64,000 nt of DNA from Pyrrhosoma nymphula (GCA_963573305.1 OY754331.1:94045434-94109433), one strand, 5' to 3'. Numbered from the stretch's first letter, positions 13,278 through 25,010 are shown. Notes: a model not told the origin generated them from the sequence alone. Program-made: numbers and translations.

Positions 13278-13344
13278 TTACTTCATATTTTCTAATGGTT
13301 TCAATTTCAGCTTTGGGATCTTGCAGCATGGCGTCAAATGAGTC
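13278..13344 (-). pseudogene. Orphan copy of the peroxidase terminal exon
   Basis: The minus strand has AATTTCAG, then 67 bases that end in TAA. Entered in phase 2, as the real last exon of the peroxidase gene is, it reads THLTPCCKIPKLKLKPLENM and stops. The genuine last exon at 25,650-25,734 reads NPLRSCHNIPKLNLKPWKEC in the same register, so the shared core is C-x-x-I-P-K-L-x-L-K-P. Only this exon was found; no other peroxidase exon is visible between here and 25,650. It could be a relic of a tandem paralogue, a duplicated exon, or an alternative 3' end of the same gene 12 kb downstream. Acceptor, phase and stop are all usable, so it is not plainly dead. Confidence 0.65.
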
Positions 13345-14273
13345 CTGAAATTAAGAATCGTTAGTTGTGAGATGCTCCATGCATAAATAATATATGTTTT
13401 TATATTCTCACCAAGGGATTATCATTGTCCTCACATTTATTATCTTTGATAGTCCTTAGTGCTAGAATCGGTTCAAAGAAGAATCCTCCGTACCTCCTAA
13501 CTCTTTATCCAGTTTTAAAAATATGATATATATTGCTTTTTCTCACGCGTTATATTTTTTTCCCCTACTTTGGATCTTTATGTCGTGATTAATTCATTCT
13601 ATCGCTCGTTAAATATTTCTTAGGCAAGAATTTGTTCCTCACAATATTTCCAAGAAGTGTATTCATCCTTTTAATTTTTGTTAAGCGGCAATAATGTTTC
13701 AAAATTCATCATTTGCTGAAGCCTACTTTAATATTTTTATTTTTATTTCCATTCCCTAAGGTCTTAGTTGCCCATTGGCAAAATGGTTCTCTCGCGAAGT
13801 GATCGTTTTAAAAAGTAGGTATCCAACAAAATTAAGAATTAAGTGTGATCTATTTACTTCTGTAAGGTGAATTTTGGTTGAAGAACATCACCTCGTTGGA
13901 CTATCACCAAAGGACTCGTTGTCATGCCACCAGTGGAGGCTTATAACTGGTGATACAGGTTACAGAGTATGACCCAAGTTATTTGAAATTATTACGCCAT
14001 AATTGTTTGTGAAAGTAGCCGTTTCTGTAACCGAAAGTTCATGAGACACTATCCAATTCATTAGGCTGTCAATAAGCCGAGTGGTTGGCATAATGTGGGT
14101 ACCAATAGTGGCCGTGGTAGTAAAATATATTACCACCAGAGCGAGCCGCATTACTAAAAGGAAACGCATAGATTAAAGAAGTGCAAATGAGCATAGGTTA
14201 GTGTCGTGCATTGGAGGAAGCTAGATAAAATGCGCTTGCCCACAATACGTTGGTATTATATTCATTAACCAGG
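13345..14273. other. Intergenic
   Basis: AT-rich sequence upstream (minus strand) of the orphan peroxidase exon. Apart from the small frame at 13,960-14,169, no gene was recognised. No peroxidase-like exon in a compatible phase could be found here. Confidence 0.4.
13960..14169 (-). CDS. Possible small secreted protein, unrecognised
   Basis: A 69-codon minus-strand frame from ATG at 14,169 begins with a hydrophobic run (MRFLLVMRLALVVIYFTTTA) that looks like a signal peptide or membrane segment, followed by a polar stretch without cysteine pairs or a known domain. It lies 615 bases upstream, on the same strand, of the orphan peroxidase exon, but no splice path joining them is evident. It may be chance; nothing else supports transcription. 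Confidence 0.2.
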   Translation of the reverse strand: MRFLLVMRLALVVIYFTTTATIGTHIMPTTRLIDSLMNWIVSHELSVTETATFTNNYGVIISNNLGHTL

Positions 14274-15090
14274 AGACATCGCGTGACTGATGTTCGGGAT
14301 CCAAATGACGCAATTAATTTCCCTCCGTATAAATCCTTTACATTGCGCACGCTTATCAACAGAAGCCGTGGACGAGAGGTTTGAGGCTTTGGACCAATAA
14401 TTCCGGTAGTGTGGCGCGGGTTCGAATACCATTCAGGTCATTCTTTTCGAATACTTTACGGAGTCGCTGTACATTGCCCTATCCCATACATTTATGGCAG
14501 TAACAACCATATTTTTTTAATTTTCTGCCTATTTTCTGGATTTTCAATCAACCCCCATGGGAGACTTTCGAAGCTAATTTCGGGATTCTTGTTCGGCCGA
14601 AAAGAGGTTTCACATGCCGACAGGCCTAATATATTTAGATTTTGAAAATACAAGGATACTTCCCTGAATAGGGTGGGCTTCGGTTGGTCGTGGTTCTTTC
14701 TCAAGGCGGTAAACAATGAACGGATTATTACTTTTTAATATAAAGCGATGCATGCACTTCAAATTTCCCAGGAACTGCGTTCGAATCATGACTTTTGTGA
14801 CTCAATTTTTCGTTCAATAGTGAACATGATATAAGTAGAGTAGTATAAGTAGTAAAATTTGAATTTACGGGGATTATTGACCCAAAGCCTCAAGCCGCTC
14901 GGCCACAGCTCATGTTGATAAGCGTGCGCACTGCAAACGATTTATACGGAGGGAAATTCTTTAGTTGCGTTTTTCTCGTGAACCCGGGTCCAAATGGAAG
15001 AAAGCCGTGGCACTTTTCCCGCATTCTCTCTATAGTTTCAGAAAATAATTGCGTCATGTGGATCCCGAACATCAGTTACGCGATGTCTTC
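14274..15090. repeat. Inverted pair of tRNA-derived (SINE-like) repeats
   Basis: Bases 14,274-14,392 and the complement of 14,883-15,088 are clearly homologous. Shared words include GACATCGCGT, GATGTTCGGGATCC, ATGACGCAATTA, TTTCCCTCCGTATAAATC, GCGCACGCTTATCAAC and TTGAGGCTTTGG. The right arm carries about 87 extra bases. The left copy continues into a tRNA-like promoter: box A-like GCCGTGGACGAGAGG (14,365) and box B-like GGTTCGAATACC (14,419-14,430). The right copy has a better box A (GTGGCCGAGCGG, minus strand, about 14,910) but no box B in reach. This suggests two SINE-like copies in opposite orientation, or a foldback element that captured one. Confidence 0.6.
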
Positions 15091-16920
15091 CTTGTAAGTT
15101 TAACAGGGAAAAATTTACTTCTTTTATACGCCTTCCAATAGATGGCTGTGCGTTTCGCCACTCAGTCCGTCGGAAGACGTTTCTGACGGAAGACGTCGGA
15201 AGCATTGCTGAAACTTGGCTGAAACGTAGCCGTGGGTAAGTTTTGTGAACTGAGATGCCCTAAACACCCTCCCCATGGCCATGTTTGCAAAGGATTTCTA
15301 CGCGAGCGCCACCAACTACCATATCGTTGGAAATGTGCAGGGGTAGGCTACGACACTAAACGTTTATGAATCTAAACTCAAGATATTCCCGCCAAGTAAC
15401 CAACAGCAACCACTTGTTTGAGCAAATTCAGGTCTCTATAGAAGTTTGTATGGTAAATCTAGTCTCCGATTGTAATCACTTTCTTCAAAAAACTTCGTAA
15501 GAGAATATTTAACCTCCAATGTTTGCTTTAGACTTTCACATCGTTACAAGTAAATTAATGGCTTTTATTGTAAACAAATGGCTTTGTAAATGAAGTTAAG
15601 ATATATAGTGATATCAATAAGTATATTAAATAAAGCTTAACTAAATCAAATAGAGACAGGAACAAAGCAGAACGAAACCAATGGAACTGAATCCAATCTG
15701 GAATAGCAATTAGGTCGTTTCACTGCTGCTTATATGCAGTTTGAGATGATTTATTGAATGAAGAGCAAATCCATTCATCAAAATTTTCAATACGACAGAA
15801 GTTGGCATGAAAGTTGAAAATGGGTAAGCCTAAAGTATTTCCCGCTTTAATTCATTACGTAATTTTAATTGTAATAACAATAAACAGATTGTTCTCATGC
15901 ATTCGTAGCTCTGAATTTATCCATATAATAAGTTACGGAATGTGGTGAAAGAGAGATCGAGAGTCCCGATTTGGAATGTTTTGCCGTCAAACTTATCAGT
16001 GGTAAACTAGTTCAGTGTTAGCAACGCCAGGAAACGCGTAACAGACGTTAATTTGGCAGTAGAATTGAGGGTTTTAATGGTGAATTCCTGGGATCGAAAA
16101 AACCGGGGCGTATAGGAGACTATTTAGGATAAATATTTTTTTTGTGATATATTTAAATGACTAATATGATAAAATAGAAGTTTTCTGTAATGTTTATTGG
16201 CAAGTACTTTGGTTAATAAAATCAGTTTGGAACACGTTTTTGCTCGTCTCGTTTTCCCCTAGGATCTATTTCAGAAACTGGGGTGGTTTTTGTTCCGATA
16301 GGTTTGTCTTGAGGGTAAGTTCAAGGTACTCAGGGTTGTTGTAGTGTGAGGATCCTGTAAGAAATCAAACAGAAATCACACTTTCATTATTTCTTTCCTA
16401 TTTCGCACTATCTAATTCTACTACACGTTTCAAACCAAAGAGTCATCTTCAGGTATAAGATATTACGCTGTGAGTTGAAACGGGAAAATATAAATTCCTG
16501 CGGAAAAGTGCGAACTGTGTTTGATTAAATATTGTATGTGGGTGCTGAAGGAGTAGACCGATAGTATCATTTTGTTACCGCTTATGCAATTAAGCACCAT
16601 TTTCTTGAAACTTGTATTCCCATGTATGGCTGTGATTAGTTTTGAGTTTCGTGCTTCAAAACTGGATATCTTCGCCAAGTCATTTGCCAATCTGACTTGT
16701 ATGTTATCTTCCGCCAACTCTTCGAACCAGCTATCCCGACTCCTTCCACGTAAAGGTTGCCGACCGCTGCATTATCGGAAGAGGCAATTTTGTTTGTCAA
16801 TTGCTTAGGGACAAAAAGTGCTGGATTTTAGAAATATTGAATTTTCGAATGCCGGATTTGATATTCTGCTATATTTGAATAATCACTGGACAATTCACGT
16901 CAATTTATTCTGAACTTATC
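15091..16920. other. Intergenic, no recognisable gene
   Basis: Bases 15,170-15,235 repeat GGAAGACGT and CTGAAAC words locally. The remainder is AT-rich. The overlapping plus and minus frames at 16,463-16,808 are shadows of one another and neither is recognised. Confidence 0.4.
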
Positions 16921-16923
16921 TTA

Positions 16924-18500
16924 AGCCAGTGTCCCACGGTCCAATTTGGATCCAATTTTTGTATCCAATTTGGATAAAAGTGGAGTGCAACGTGTCCCAC
17001 ACGGTGAATTTATATCCAATTACCTTTTCGTCCAATCAGGTTCATCCAATTCCGTTTGGTCCAAACGGGTAGGACATGTTCTAAATTTCCATCCAAATGT
17101 ACCTAACCAGCCAATCAAAGGGTTGAAGAAAAAGAAGCATCGCTCTGCGTTGTAACCTTGGGGTTCACTTATTGTTTTGCAATAACGGTGGATAACGTGG
17201 TCAGGTTCGTGTGTTGTAATTATTTTAACACTATAAATCAAAATGAGCAAAGATTGGGCGCCTGAGGCAGTTGTTACGCTCATCGAGCAAATGCAACAGA
17301 ACGAGTTCATGAACAATACGAAAGATATGATGTATCGCTACCATGCCAGTGGAGGTGTTCTAGAAACTATTAAAGATTTACTTCTAGAATCCCGGGAACC
17401 AAAACCCGGCGTATTTTTTTCATAGGCTAATATTTAGAGCCTCTATCATTTTTTTATGCGGAGAAGTACGATGTAAGTATGTCTTGCTAATTACGAGCCT
17501 CTTTTTCATTTCACACGAGTGGCAGTTAAGCAGCAAGTCAATACTTCATGAAAAAAGGAAACAGTATAAGCGTACTAATAGGTTTTACACTGCTGCCGAT
17601 ATTATGCTAATGAAAAACGCTCGAAATCAAAATAATTTTGGAATTAGACCAAACATGGTGGTAATGTAAAAAGGAAGAATGTATGTATTCAGCTAAAATT
17701 TTCTCTTTTAAACAGGCAAAAATTTGTTTCTAAGCCACTTAAATCGCACCAATTTCCACTTTTCACGAATTTCATGATACCTATTTTCCTGGAGGGTATT
17801 TCAATTCCCCATAGCCGCCGGAGAATTGACTCCTTTGAACCCCTGGAGCCGCCCGTTTCGATCGCAATGATAATAGATGACTAAAGTCCTCTTTGCGACT
17901 GCTCAAAGGATAATTTGGAAAGACAAATTTCATTTCAACGAATGTTTATAGCACCACAACGGCATAAGTATAACATCATCGCAACTACTATGTCCATTTT
18001 TAATTATACACCTTTTCCTTGCGGGAATACACCGCCTCATATTGGAGCCCTGGTGCTTTATTCTACCCTCAACCTTGTTGAGAAGAGACATGAAAACAAA
18101 CATGCTCACTCATTCTAAAGTAATTCCGATAGTCTTCGGGATCGTCGGCAACCAGCTCCTTCTCCAGCATCATAAGCACGCCTCTTCCGACGTCTTCAAC
18201 TATTCTTTCCAGCCAAGGCCGAGTCCACTATTGCCTTCGCTTAATTTTCTTCGACTGTTATTTTTAATAAGCCTGCGCATCCAATTCCGACTGCTAAAAC
18301 TGCCAATACGACATCCTCACAATCCGTAACATCCATACATATATTTGTTTACTAAAATATCGTCTTTCGTTTGTTTTACATCTTTGTGATGCACTGTGGG
18401 AAATACCATTTCCGTTATATACAAATTTTGGACCAAAAGCATTTAGACCAAAAATTTGGATAAAAAAATTGAATCCAAATTGGACCGTGGGACACCAGCT
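16924..18500. mobile_element. PIF/Harbinger-like DNA transposon, non-autonomous
   Basis: The left end AGCCAGTGTCCCACGGTCC (16,924) and the right end, read in reverse complement, AGCTGGTGTCCCACGGTCC (18,500) form terminal inverted repeats. They continue with CAATTTGGAT for about 35 bases with few mismatches. TTA flanks both sides (16,921-16,923 and 18,501-18,503), the 3-base target duplication typical of PIF/Harbinger. The internal ends are rich in variants of TCCAATTTGGAT. No DDE transposase was seen, but a short frame (17,243-17,425) resembles the element's accessory DNA-binding protein. The body is 1,577 bases, so it probably depends on an autonomous relative. Confidence 0.8.
17243..17425 (+). 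pseudogene. N-terminal remnant of a Harbinger-type Myb/SANT-like protein
   Basis: Sixty codons inside the Harbinger-like element begin MSKDWAPEAVVTLIEQMQQN. The pattern of a tryptophan followed by an acidic/hydrophobic helix (W-x-P-E-A-V-x-x-L-I-E) is what the first helix of Myb/SANT or MADF DNA-binding domains looks like. PIF/Harbinger elements normally encode such a protein beside the transposase. The frame stops early; possible continuation lies near 17,530-17,669 in another frame. The assignment depends on context more than on the short match. Confidence 0.4.
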
Positions 18501-18503
18501 TTA

Positions 18504-20088
18504 AAGATTTGAAGAGTGGACTCCAGCATTTTTCGAATATTTCAATCAGCAAATGGTTGGACCTTAAAGGTCTATCATGCTCTTATTCTGGCAGGGGAAG
18601 GGAGTAATAGTTATGGTGACATTATATTTACAAAAACATTGCCACGCCATACAGTGCATATTTGATTTTAAATATATGCTTTCACTGGCATAAATCGGGC
18701 TTGAAAGCATTCTGAAATCAACAAAGTTGATTTTGAAAAAAATTCAAGTGCCAAGTATGTAAACAGAAATGTTGATACGTAGTCACGCTCACAGGTATAA
18801 AGATACCTTTCTCTGCAGCAAATGAAGGTTTGCTGGTTCGTTGGTCTTCCTTAACAATAATGTTGCCATAAAACGTTCGGAGAACGTTATGCATCGAACC
18901 TTTAGCGAATATCGGTGTACCAACACCATCTACCGCAACATGACAAATAATATCGATGAAAACATTCAAAGGGTATCACGGGAATTTTTGGAAACATCTA
19001 TTTCACTACGTTCTTAGCTATTTGTCTTGTGACAATATGGTGGTTGGTGTTGTTAGATGATAAGTGATGTGATATATTTTGAATAATGTTCGATTCTTCT
19101 AGCTAAACAACTGACTCGCGCCATGCGAAAATGGGGGCCAGGTTGAACTCAGTGTGTGGTGTCCATGCTTCTTAATCCATCTCATTGTTATTATTTTCTA
19201 TCTGCAATTTGATTTATTAATTTAGAAGTGTGATATATTCTAGTATATCTGTGAAATATTTTATGTGACAGTAAGTTGTCTCATTTTGCAAAAGTTGGTC
19301 TAATATGTACGTTTAACATAGTACGTTTATGAAGCCTCCCCGGGCGGTAATTCTATTCCCAGCCACGCGCATGCGCAGGACAGTATTCGTTCCGTAGAAG
19401 CCGCGAAAGTCTACGCAACGCTCGGGTCGGCCTCATTGCAACCATTTGGGAAAGTTCATGGGGTTAGTTTCCGTAACATTGTCAAGGTTCTGAACGAACG
19501 TGCTCGTAGCGTTTCTACGACCGTTTGTGTGCTGCGCGGGTATAGGTATATACATATACTCTCAAGTGATTAAATAGCCCACGAGGTAATAATTTGGGTC
19601 TCGGTGAAGTCATGAATTTTTCATCGCAAAGTTCATCACTTCGTTGTATAATTTTAACCCTTTCTGGACCAATTTTTGAACTGGATAGAATTTTTTTCTC
19701 CTTTTTATTAAACAACGGTGGTTACAGAGAAAAACGTCGAAGTTCTTTAAATCAATTTATTTTAATTTGTTTTGAATCTTTGATTGTACCAAATCCTGCG
19801 CATCAGGTATTGATGAATAAGCTGAGATGACTCAAGAGATTAGCGCCGCTTTCGGCACACCTGGTAAAAAAAGTTTGAAGGAATTGCGGTTAGTTTATTA
19901 CAAGGGGCCAACAGGTACCGTGATTTGTCTTACCATTTGATCACTTTGTCAACCTTGAGAAGCTCGGAGTATTCAATTCATGTCGAACCGATTATCCACA
20001 TTCCTGATCGTCACTGTCTTTTCGTTTCCCTTTGCACATATGATTTTTTCGTGGGCAATTATTATTTACTAGTCTCTATTTATTAGTC
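18504..20088. other. Intergenic with a GC-rich patch
   Basis: A minus-strand frame at 18,718-18,969 (83 codons) is open but not recognised. Bases 19,335-19,550 are markedly richer in CpG (CCCCGGGCGG, GCCACGCGCATGCGC) than their surroundings and could be a promoter or a repeat. No coding sequence could be tied to them. Confidence 0.35.
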
Positions 20089-20730
20089 TAGGACGTCCAC
20101 ATCACCCCCTATTATAAACAACTAAGATGGCTCAACGTCAAATCCCGTAGAGAATACCTTCTGAGATCCTTTTTGTTTGTTCTATTTAAAAACAAATCAC
20201 CCAAGTATCTGCATGATTTGTTCCTTAGTTGTCCCTCTGTCTCCACAATGTCCACTAGGTCTGATCCTAATCAATTGTATTTTCCAGGGCATCGCACCAC
20301 AGCATATAATAAATCATTTCTTGTAACAGCTTGTCACATATGGAATAAGATGCCAACTGATATTAAAAATTGTAAATCTGTTAAAACATTTAAAATGAAA
20401 TACCATGATTATTTACTTTCCCGGGTATAACATAAGTTACTCCTATTGTTATTTTTTTTTCTTCAAATTTGTGTTCATGTTATTATGGTTCCTTATTCAT
20501 TGTATCATTTTTCTATTGTTAGTTATTAATACATGAGTTTTTTTTTGTTAATTTACATTTATAGAATGATAAAAAGTTTTTCCTTTTGTACTTGAAAAGT
20601 TTGAAATGATGAAAAGTTTGTCCTTTTGTACTTTTAAAAGATTGTGCCTGCAAAGTGTTTTATTATTATATTTGTTCTTTTGGATTTTTTGTCCTGAACA
20701 ATAAATATTTTTCTTACTTTCTTACTTCTA
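20089..20730 (+). mobile_element. 5'-truncated non-LTR retrotransposon, C-terminal end and tail
   Basis: An open frame from about 20,092 to 20,430 reads LRWLNVKSRREY, then KNKSPKYLHDLF, HRTTAYNKSFL, HIWNKMPTDIK and SVKTFKMKYHDYLL. This is the characteristic extreme C-terminus of Jockey/CR1-type LINE polyproteins, where a conserved W-N-x-L/M-P and a K-x-x-x-K-x-Y/H-L close the protein. A T-rich untranslated tail follows with a near-duplicate GAAAAGTTTG...TCCTTTTGTACTT (20,570-20,640). It ends near 20,730 in TTTCTTAC repeats. Everything upstream of this end is missing, as usual for incomplete reverse transcription. The tail differs from that of the copy at 1-923. Confidence 0.75.
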
Positions 20731-22596
20731 TTATCTCTGCTATTAAGTATTTTACGTGATAATTGCCGTGTATTGCACGGAAGGAACGATCTCTTGCGTC
20801 TTTCAACTAATTAACATGTAATAACATGTCATTGTTATTAGATTTGATCATAATTTTTGTTCGGAAAATATTCTGCATTGCCCGGATCATTAAACTGAGG
20901 TTAATATGCTATTACTTCGTTCCGTTCATAATTATATTTTTATGTCTTTGAAGACACGTTCTATATTTGTTGTTTGTAAATTAGTACTGTGCTTGTGCTA
21001 AATCTTGTTACTTGAGTGAACTTAGGTATATTGAGAAGACGTTCATGTCTTATCGCTGAAAATATACCTAGAACAGTACCCATGTGCAAATTATATGTTT
21101 TGGTAGTGGTATCTATTCATGTACCCTTAGGACGTATGCAGGCTTTTGTTTTGCTCGATTTCGCTGCTGGGCTAGATTTATCCCCGTGTCGATTAACTTT
21201 TTCGTGGATTATGTCAATTCCTGGGCAGTATTTTTCTTTTTCTTTATACTCTGAGAATGATAAAAATGCTTGGTAAATTCCTTTGTAATTAACGGGAAGA
21301 TCCTAAAGCCTGAATCACGCGAATATTTTTTTCCATCCCTTGCCAATAATCAGGGATGCTTTTTGTTATCACTCAAATTATAGGGAAAGTGATAGCTAAA
21401 GGCATCATTTTCTGTGTCACACGTTAATTGTGTCGTCATTGGGAGCATCATTTCCGCATCCGAAATTTTATTTTCTCAATCATCAAGGTTAGCCTCCTCA
21501 CTAATTGAACCATTATTGCGGCTGTTCGAAACCAAGCAGAAATTGTCCTTTAATATTTAAGTAATCGCTTAAATGTTTATTTGAGCTATCTCTGAAAGGG
21601 ACGGAAAAAATGATTGTGTGATTTATACTTAATAAAACAAGATAACGGCTCCATTAATTCACGTTCCTTTGACTGTTTTTTTATATAATGCTTTCTAGGT
21701 ATTAAATGTAATCATTTGCGTAAGCTGTTCTTTATTCAGAAATAAATCCTACATTCTGCAAAAAATGTATTGTAATTTCTATGTTGATTTTAGTGTATTT
21801 GAGCATCAGTTATAATTTCTTCAGCGCATAAATGCGATGGAGATTGAAAGATATTTTAAAATCTAAAATATTAAAAAAAATTGAAATTGTTGTTGGCCTG
21901 CCTCCTAGTAAAGCATCTTTTCTGTCATTATAATTTGGATGCATCTGTTAACTTCTCCCTGGTAAATTGTTTTTAAGAGATTCGTAATAGTTGTTCCTCG
22001 TCTAAATTGGGAGTTTATTTTTAATTAGGCCTGCCTACATCATGTTGATTAATACCAATGATACGCATATTTTGAATCTTTTTAGTTAATTTCGGATTTC
22101 TTTATGTAAAAGTGATGTCGATATTCACCACTTTTTACAGCTTTGCATATGTACACGCAAGTGTATTGCTTGAATTTCGTGTCGCTATTGTTTTCTTCGG
22201 CAATTTTCTTTCCATTGTTGAAAGCAGCATAGCCAAGTTCAGTTCGCTTTCATTGATTTTTGGTTTAAATTTTTGAATCTGATGGCTTAGATAGGTGGCT
22301 TATTGAGGACATTGATTGCTCGACTGAAAATGGGTAAAACATCTTGCTTTGTTCCTGAATGCTCCATAGGGTATTCCGTAACCGTGAAAAAGAATAAAAT
22401 TTAAGGTATGAAGAACAGAAGCTTGTTAAAGGCTAATGTAAGCACTATCTTGAATTCTTCACGTTACCGTATAGCAAGGCATGGTCGGTGCAGATGATTA
22501 CCTATGTATCCATTGCAGACCTCTCATTATTTTGACCTATTTTGGGTTTTCTTCTCTATGTGATGTAAATTTATTTGAAATGACCATTGAAAGTAT
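20731..22596. other. Intergenic, nothing recognised
   Basis: AT-rich sequence without open frames longer than 90 codons. The 86-codon frame at 21,016-21,276 has no recognisable motif. Confidence 0.4.
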
Positions 22597-22603
22597 GTAT
22601 TAC

Positions 22604-23380
22604 TAAGGTGACCAACTTTTTTTCAATGAAAAGGAGGACAGAAATTATTTTTTTTACAATGAAAAGGAGGACGCAAATAAAAAAATACAAATATCGTAAA
22701 TAAAAGAAACATTTCATTTATTGCAACAATAATACACTACATATAATATGATAAATGCATAATAAAACATTTGTGACCGTTTATATTGTGATTATGTTTA
22801 CATACATGTTAATTATTATTTAAATGAGTACTTTTCCATTGAATGAATATTTTTAATCAATGCGTTATCTTCTAACAATATATTGGAAATATCTGATCAA
22901 AAATTATATTTCATATTGAATTTTACGGCAAGAGCTACAACTAGAGTATCAACATTCAATTTCGATTTTTCACTTGCCAAAAAATTATTAGCAATTGAAA
23001 AAAAACTCTTTCAACTGCTACATTAGTTCAGGGCAGCACAATGCAAATGGAACAAGAACAAATGAATGTTCACATGACATAAGATTGTTTGAAATGGCTT
23101 AATATTTCCAACCAACTTTGATCAATTTCAACATGTTGATTTTCCCATTCAACCTGTTCATTTCAACATGTTGATTGCGTCTCGCCGCACTGTACCTACC
23201 GAGCCTTCACGAATCGTCATATCAAGTCGTCATACATCACGTGTAACGGCTTGGCATCGATCAAAAACAGAGATTTACAGATTAGTCTTCAAATGTCGAA
23301 AAGGAGGACACTTTTCGAGGGAGGATAGAACTTACAAAAGAAGGACTGTCCTCCCTAAAGGAGGACGGATAGTCATCTTA
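22604..23380. mobile_element. 777-base element with short inverted repeats and GGAGGAC arrays
   Basis: The ends TAAGGTGAC (22,604) and GTCATCTTA (23,380) are inverted repeats with one mismatch, flanked by direct GTATTAC copies (22,597-22,603 and 23,381-23,387). Just inside both ends the words AAAAGGAGGAC and GGAGGACA recur (22,630, 22,662, 23,300 and 23,360), like subterminal protein-binding repeats. The middle is AT-rich and non-coding. A 7-base (perhaps originally 8-base) duplication points to a hAT-type non-autonomous element. The plus frame at 23,168-23,485 runs across the right end and is not a gene. Confidence 0.65.
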
Positions 23381-23489
23381 GTATTACCGAACTCAAGTAC
23401 TCGTGAATTACGCTCATTACCCATACCGACGCTAATAATTTTGTTTTTTGGTTTCGTGATCGTTCAAACATTTCGTTGTTTATAGCTTA

Positions 23490-25010
23490 CTAGCTGTGCC
23501 CGGCATTCGTTGTAATGCCTCTTTTTCTTTCTAAGTAGACACACATATGCAAAGCAGACATGTACAAAATAAATGAAGGACAATGGTTTTTTTGCGTAAT
23601 TCGCAAAATAAAATACTCTATTATGAAGTCCTCATTGATTTCCATAATTTTCACGGCTTGGCCCACAAATCTTTTCTTGGTTCAAAATCGGCCCCTAAAC
23701 GAATTTGAGACCTAGTCCAATGAATTCCTCGTACCAACACAGGATAGATGGCATGAGTTTCTATTGCATGCATATGCTGCAGTTTCCAAGTAAATAAAAT
23801 ATTCTAATGTTGAACTAGCGCAAGAATTTAATATTTTTCGTGGTTAAAAATCCAATTTTAGGAAAAAGCAAAGCGTATACGAAAAATCGAAAGCAAGAAC
23901 GCAAAACCTTGTTATTTAAGTGATATAATGATAAGCATTAAAAAACCAAAAGCAATCAAAGGGGCTTTTGCACCACATCTTATTCTACGTGAAAATAAAT
24001 TACGTTCCTTTTAACATAACTTATGTCTCACTGATACGATTCTGATGCACGTGATTGAGCAACTCCTAAACGATCAGCTTCCTTGCATGCTTGTTGTTCC
24101 TCGCTTGTTTGAGAAGCTCGCGCGCCAACACTCATTTGTTAAAACTATTCGCGCTCCACTTATTTTACAATGGAATTAATTATTCAGAAACCATCGAAGG
24201 CGCGCGCACAACGACTCGCTTAAGTTTCCCCGGCATGCGTTCCAATGCCTCTTTTTGTTTCTAAGTAGGCGCAAATATGCAAAGCAGATACATTAACATG
24301 TACAGAATAAATTAAAGACAATGATTTTTTGTGTATTAAATTAAAGTTGAAAACATTTTTTCAAGTGCTTTTGGAATTACAATATTTTTGATCTTACCGC
24401 CCCTGAAAAAAACAAATTTTTCGGCTGTCCCACTCGTGAGCATGTGAAAAGCATGGATTTTCCAGATTAAATTCGCACACTTGAAGCGATTTGCCTTGCT
24501 GATGGTCATTGAGAAGGCAAGGCGGACGGTGAACTGTAGTCGTGTGACAACAACTATCAAATTAGTCACTGAACTTGGACTTCAAATGCTACAGGATTGA
24601 ATAGCTAATATTCATGAGATCGCTATTAAATGGATATTCACGCCTGGTTACCAATACGAAATTGCAATAGTTGAAAATGAAGAAAAAATGATGATTTCAG
24701 AGACAAAGACGCAAAACTTGGACAAAAACGAAGCGTATAGGAAAATTGAATGAAAGAATTAAATACCTCATTCTTTTATGCGTTCTATGATACAAAGTTC
24801 CATCTAATATCTTGAGTGCAAGTAATTTTTAAGAAACAATTAAAGGAAAACCTGCACCGAATTCAATGCTTTTCTTATGGGAGTAACTTTTAACAATATT
24901 GGGGTAAAAACAACCCCAAAAATTGCCGTTTTTAATATTCAAAAACCTTTATGTGCACGCGCACAACAACTCACCAATTTTTCATCGCAATCGGATGAAT
25001 GGAACTGGTG
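23490..25010 (-). mobile_element. Helitron debris: helicase C-terminus and non-coding parts, two partial copies
   Basis: The minus strand from 24,569 to 24,336 reads VVTRLQFTVRLAFSMTISKA, then EKFVFFRGGKIKNIV and PKALEK. This matches the end of Helitron helicases (F-P-x-x-L-A-F-x-M-T-I-N-K-x-Q, later N-L-F-V-x-x-x-x-G-x-x-x-N-I-V). The same region with better residues is at 56,160-55,901. TAATGCCTCTTTTTCTTTC at 23,513 recurs at 24,243 and 55,803, showing parts of two related copies in a row. ACTAGCTGTGCCCGGCA at 23,489 may mark an element boundary. All coding parts are broken. Confidence 0.65.

Noticed and set aside
13412..13490. Minus-strand frame (FFFEPILALRTIKDNKCE) just upstream of the orphan terminal exon, resembling peroxidase exon 12
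   Set aside because: The donor GTGAGA follows in phase 0 whereas the orphan exon needs phase 2. The frame that would fit the phase contains a stop, and the spacing before the Cys is two residues short.
14364..14445. tRNA gene (Leu or Ser type)
   Set aside because: Box A and box B-like words are present, but stems do not pair into a cloverleaf and the sequence sits inside an inverted repeat.
18718..18969. 83-codon minus-strand frame as a possible gene or peroxidase paralogue exon
   Set aside because: No peroxidase motif, no recognised domain, and no supporting splice context beyond a chance GTATCT.
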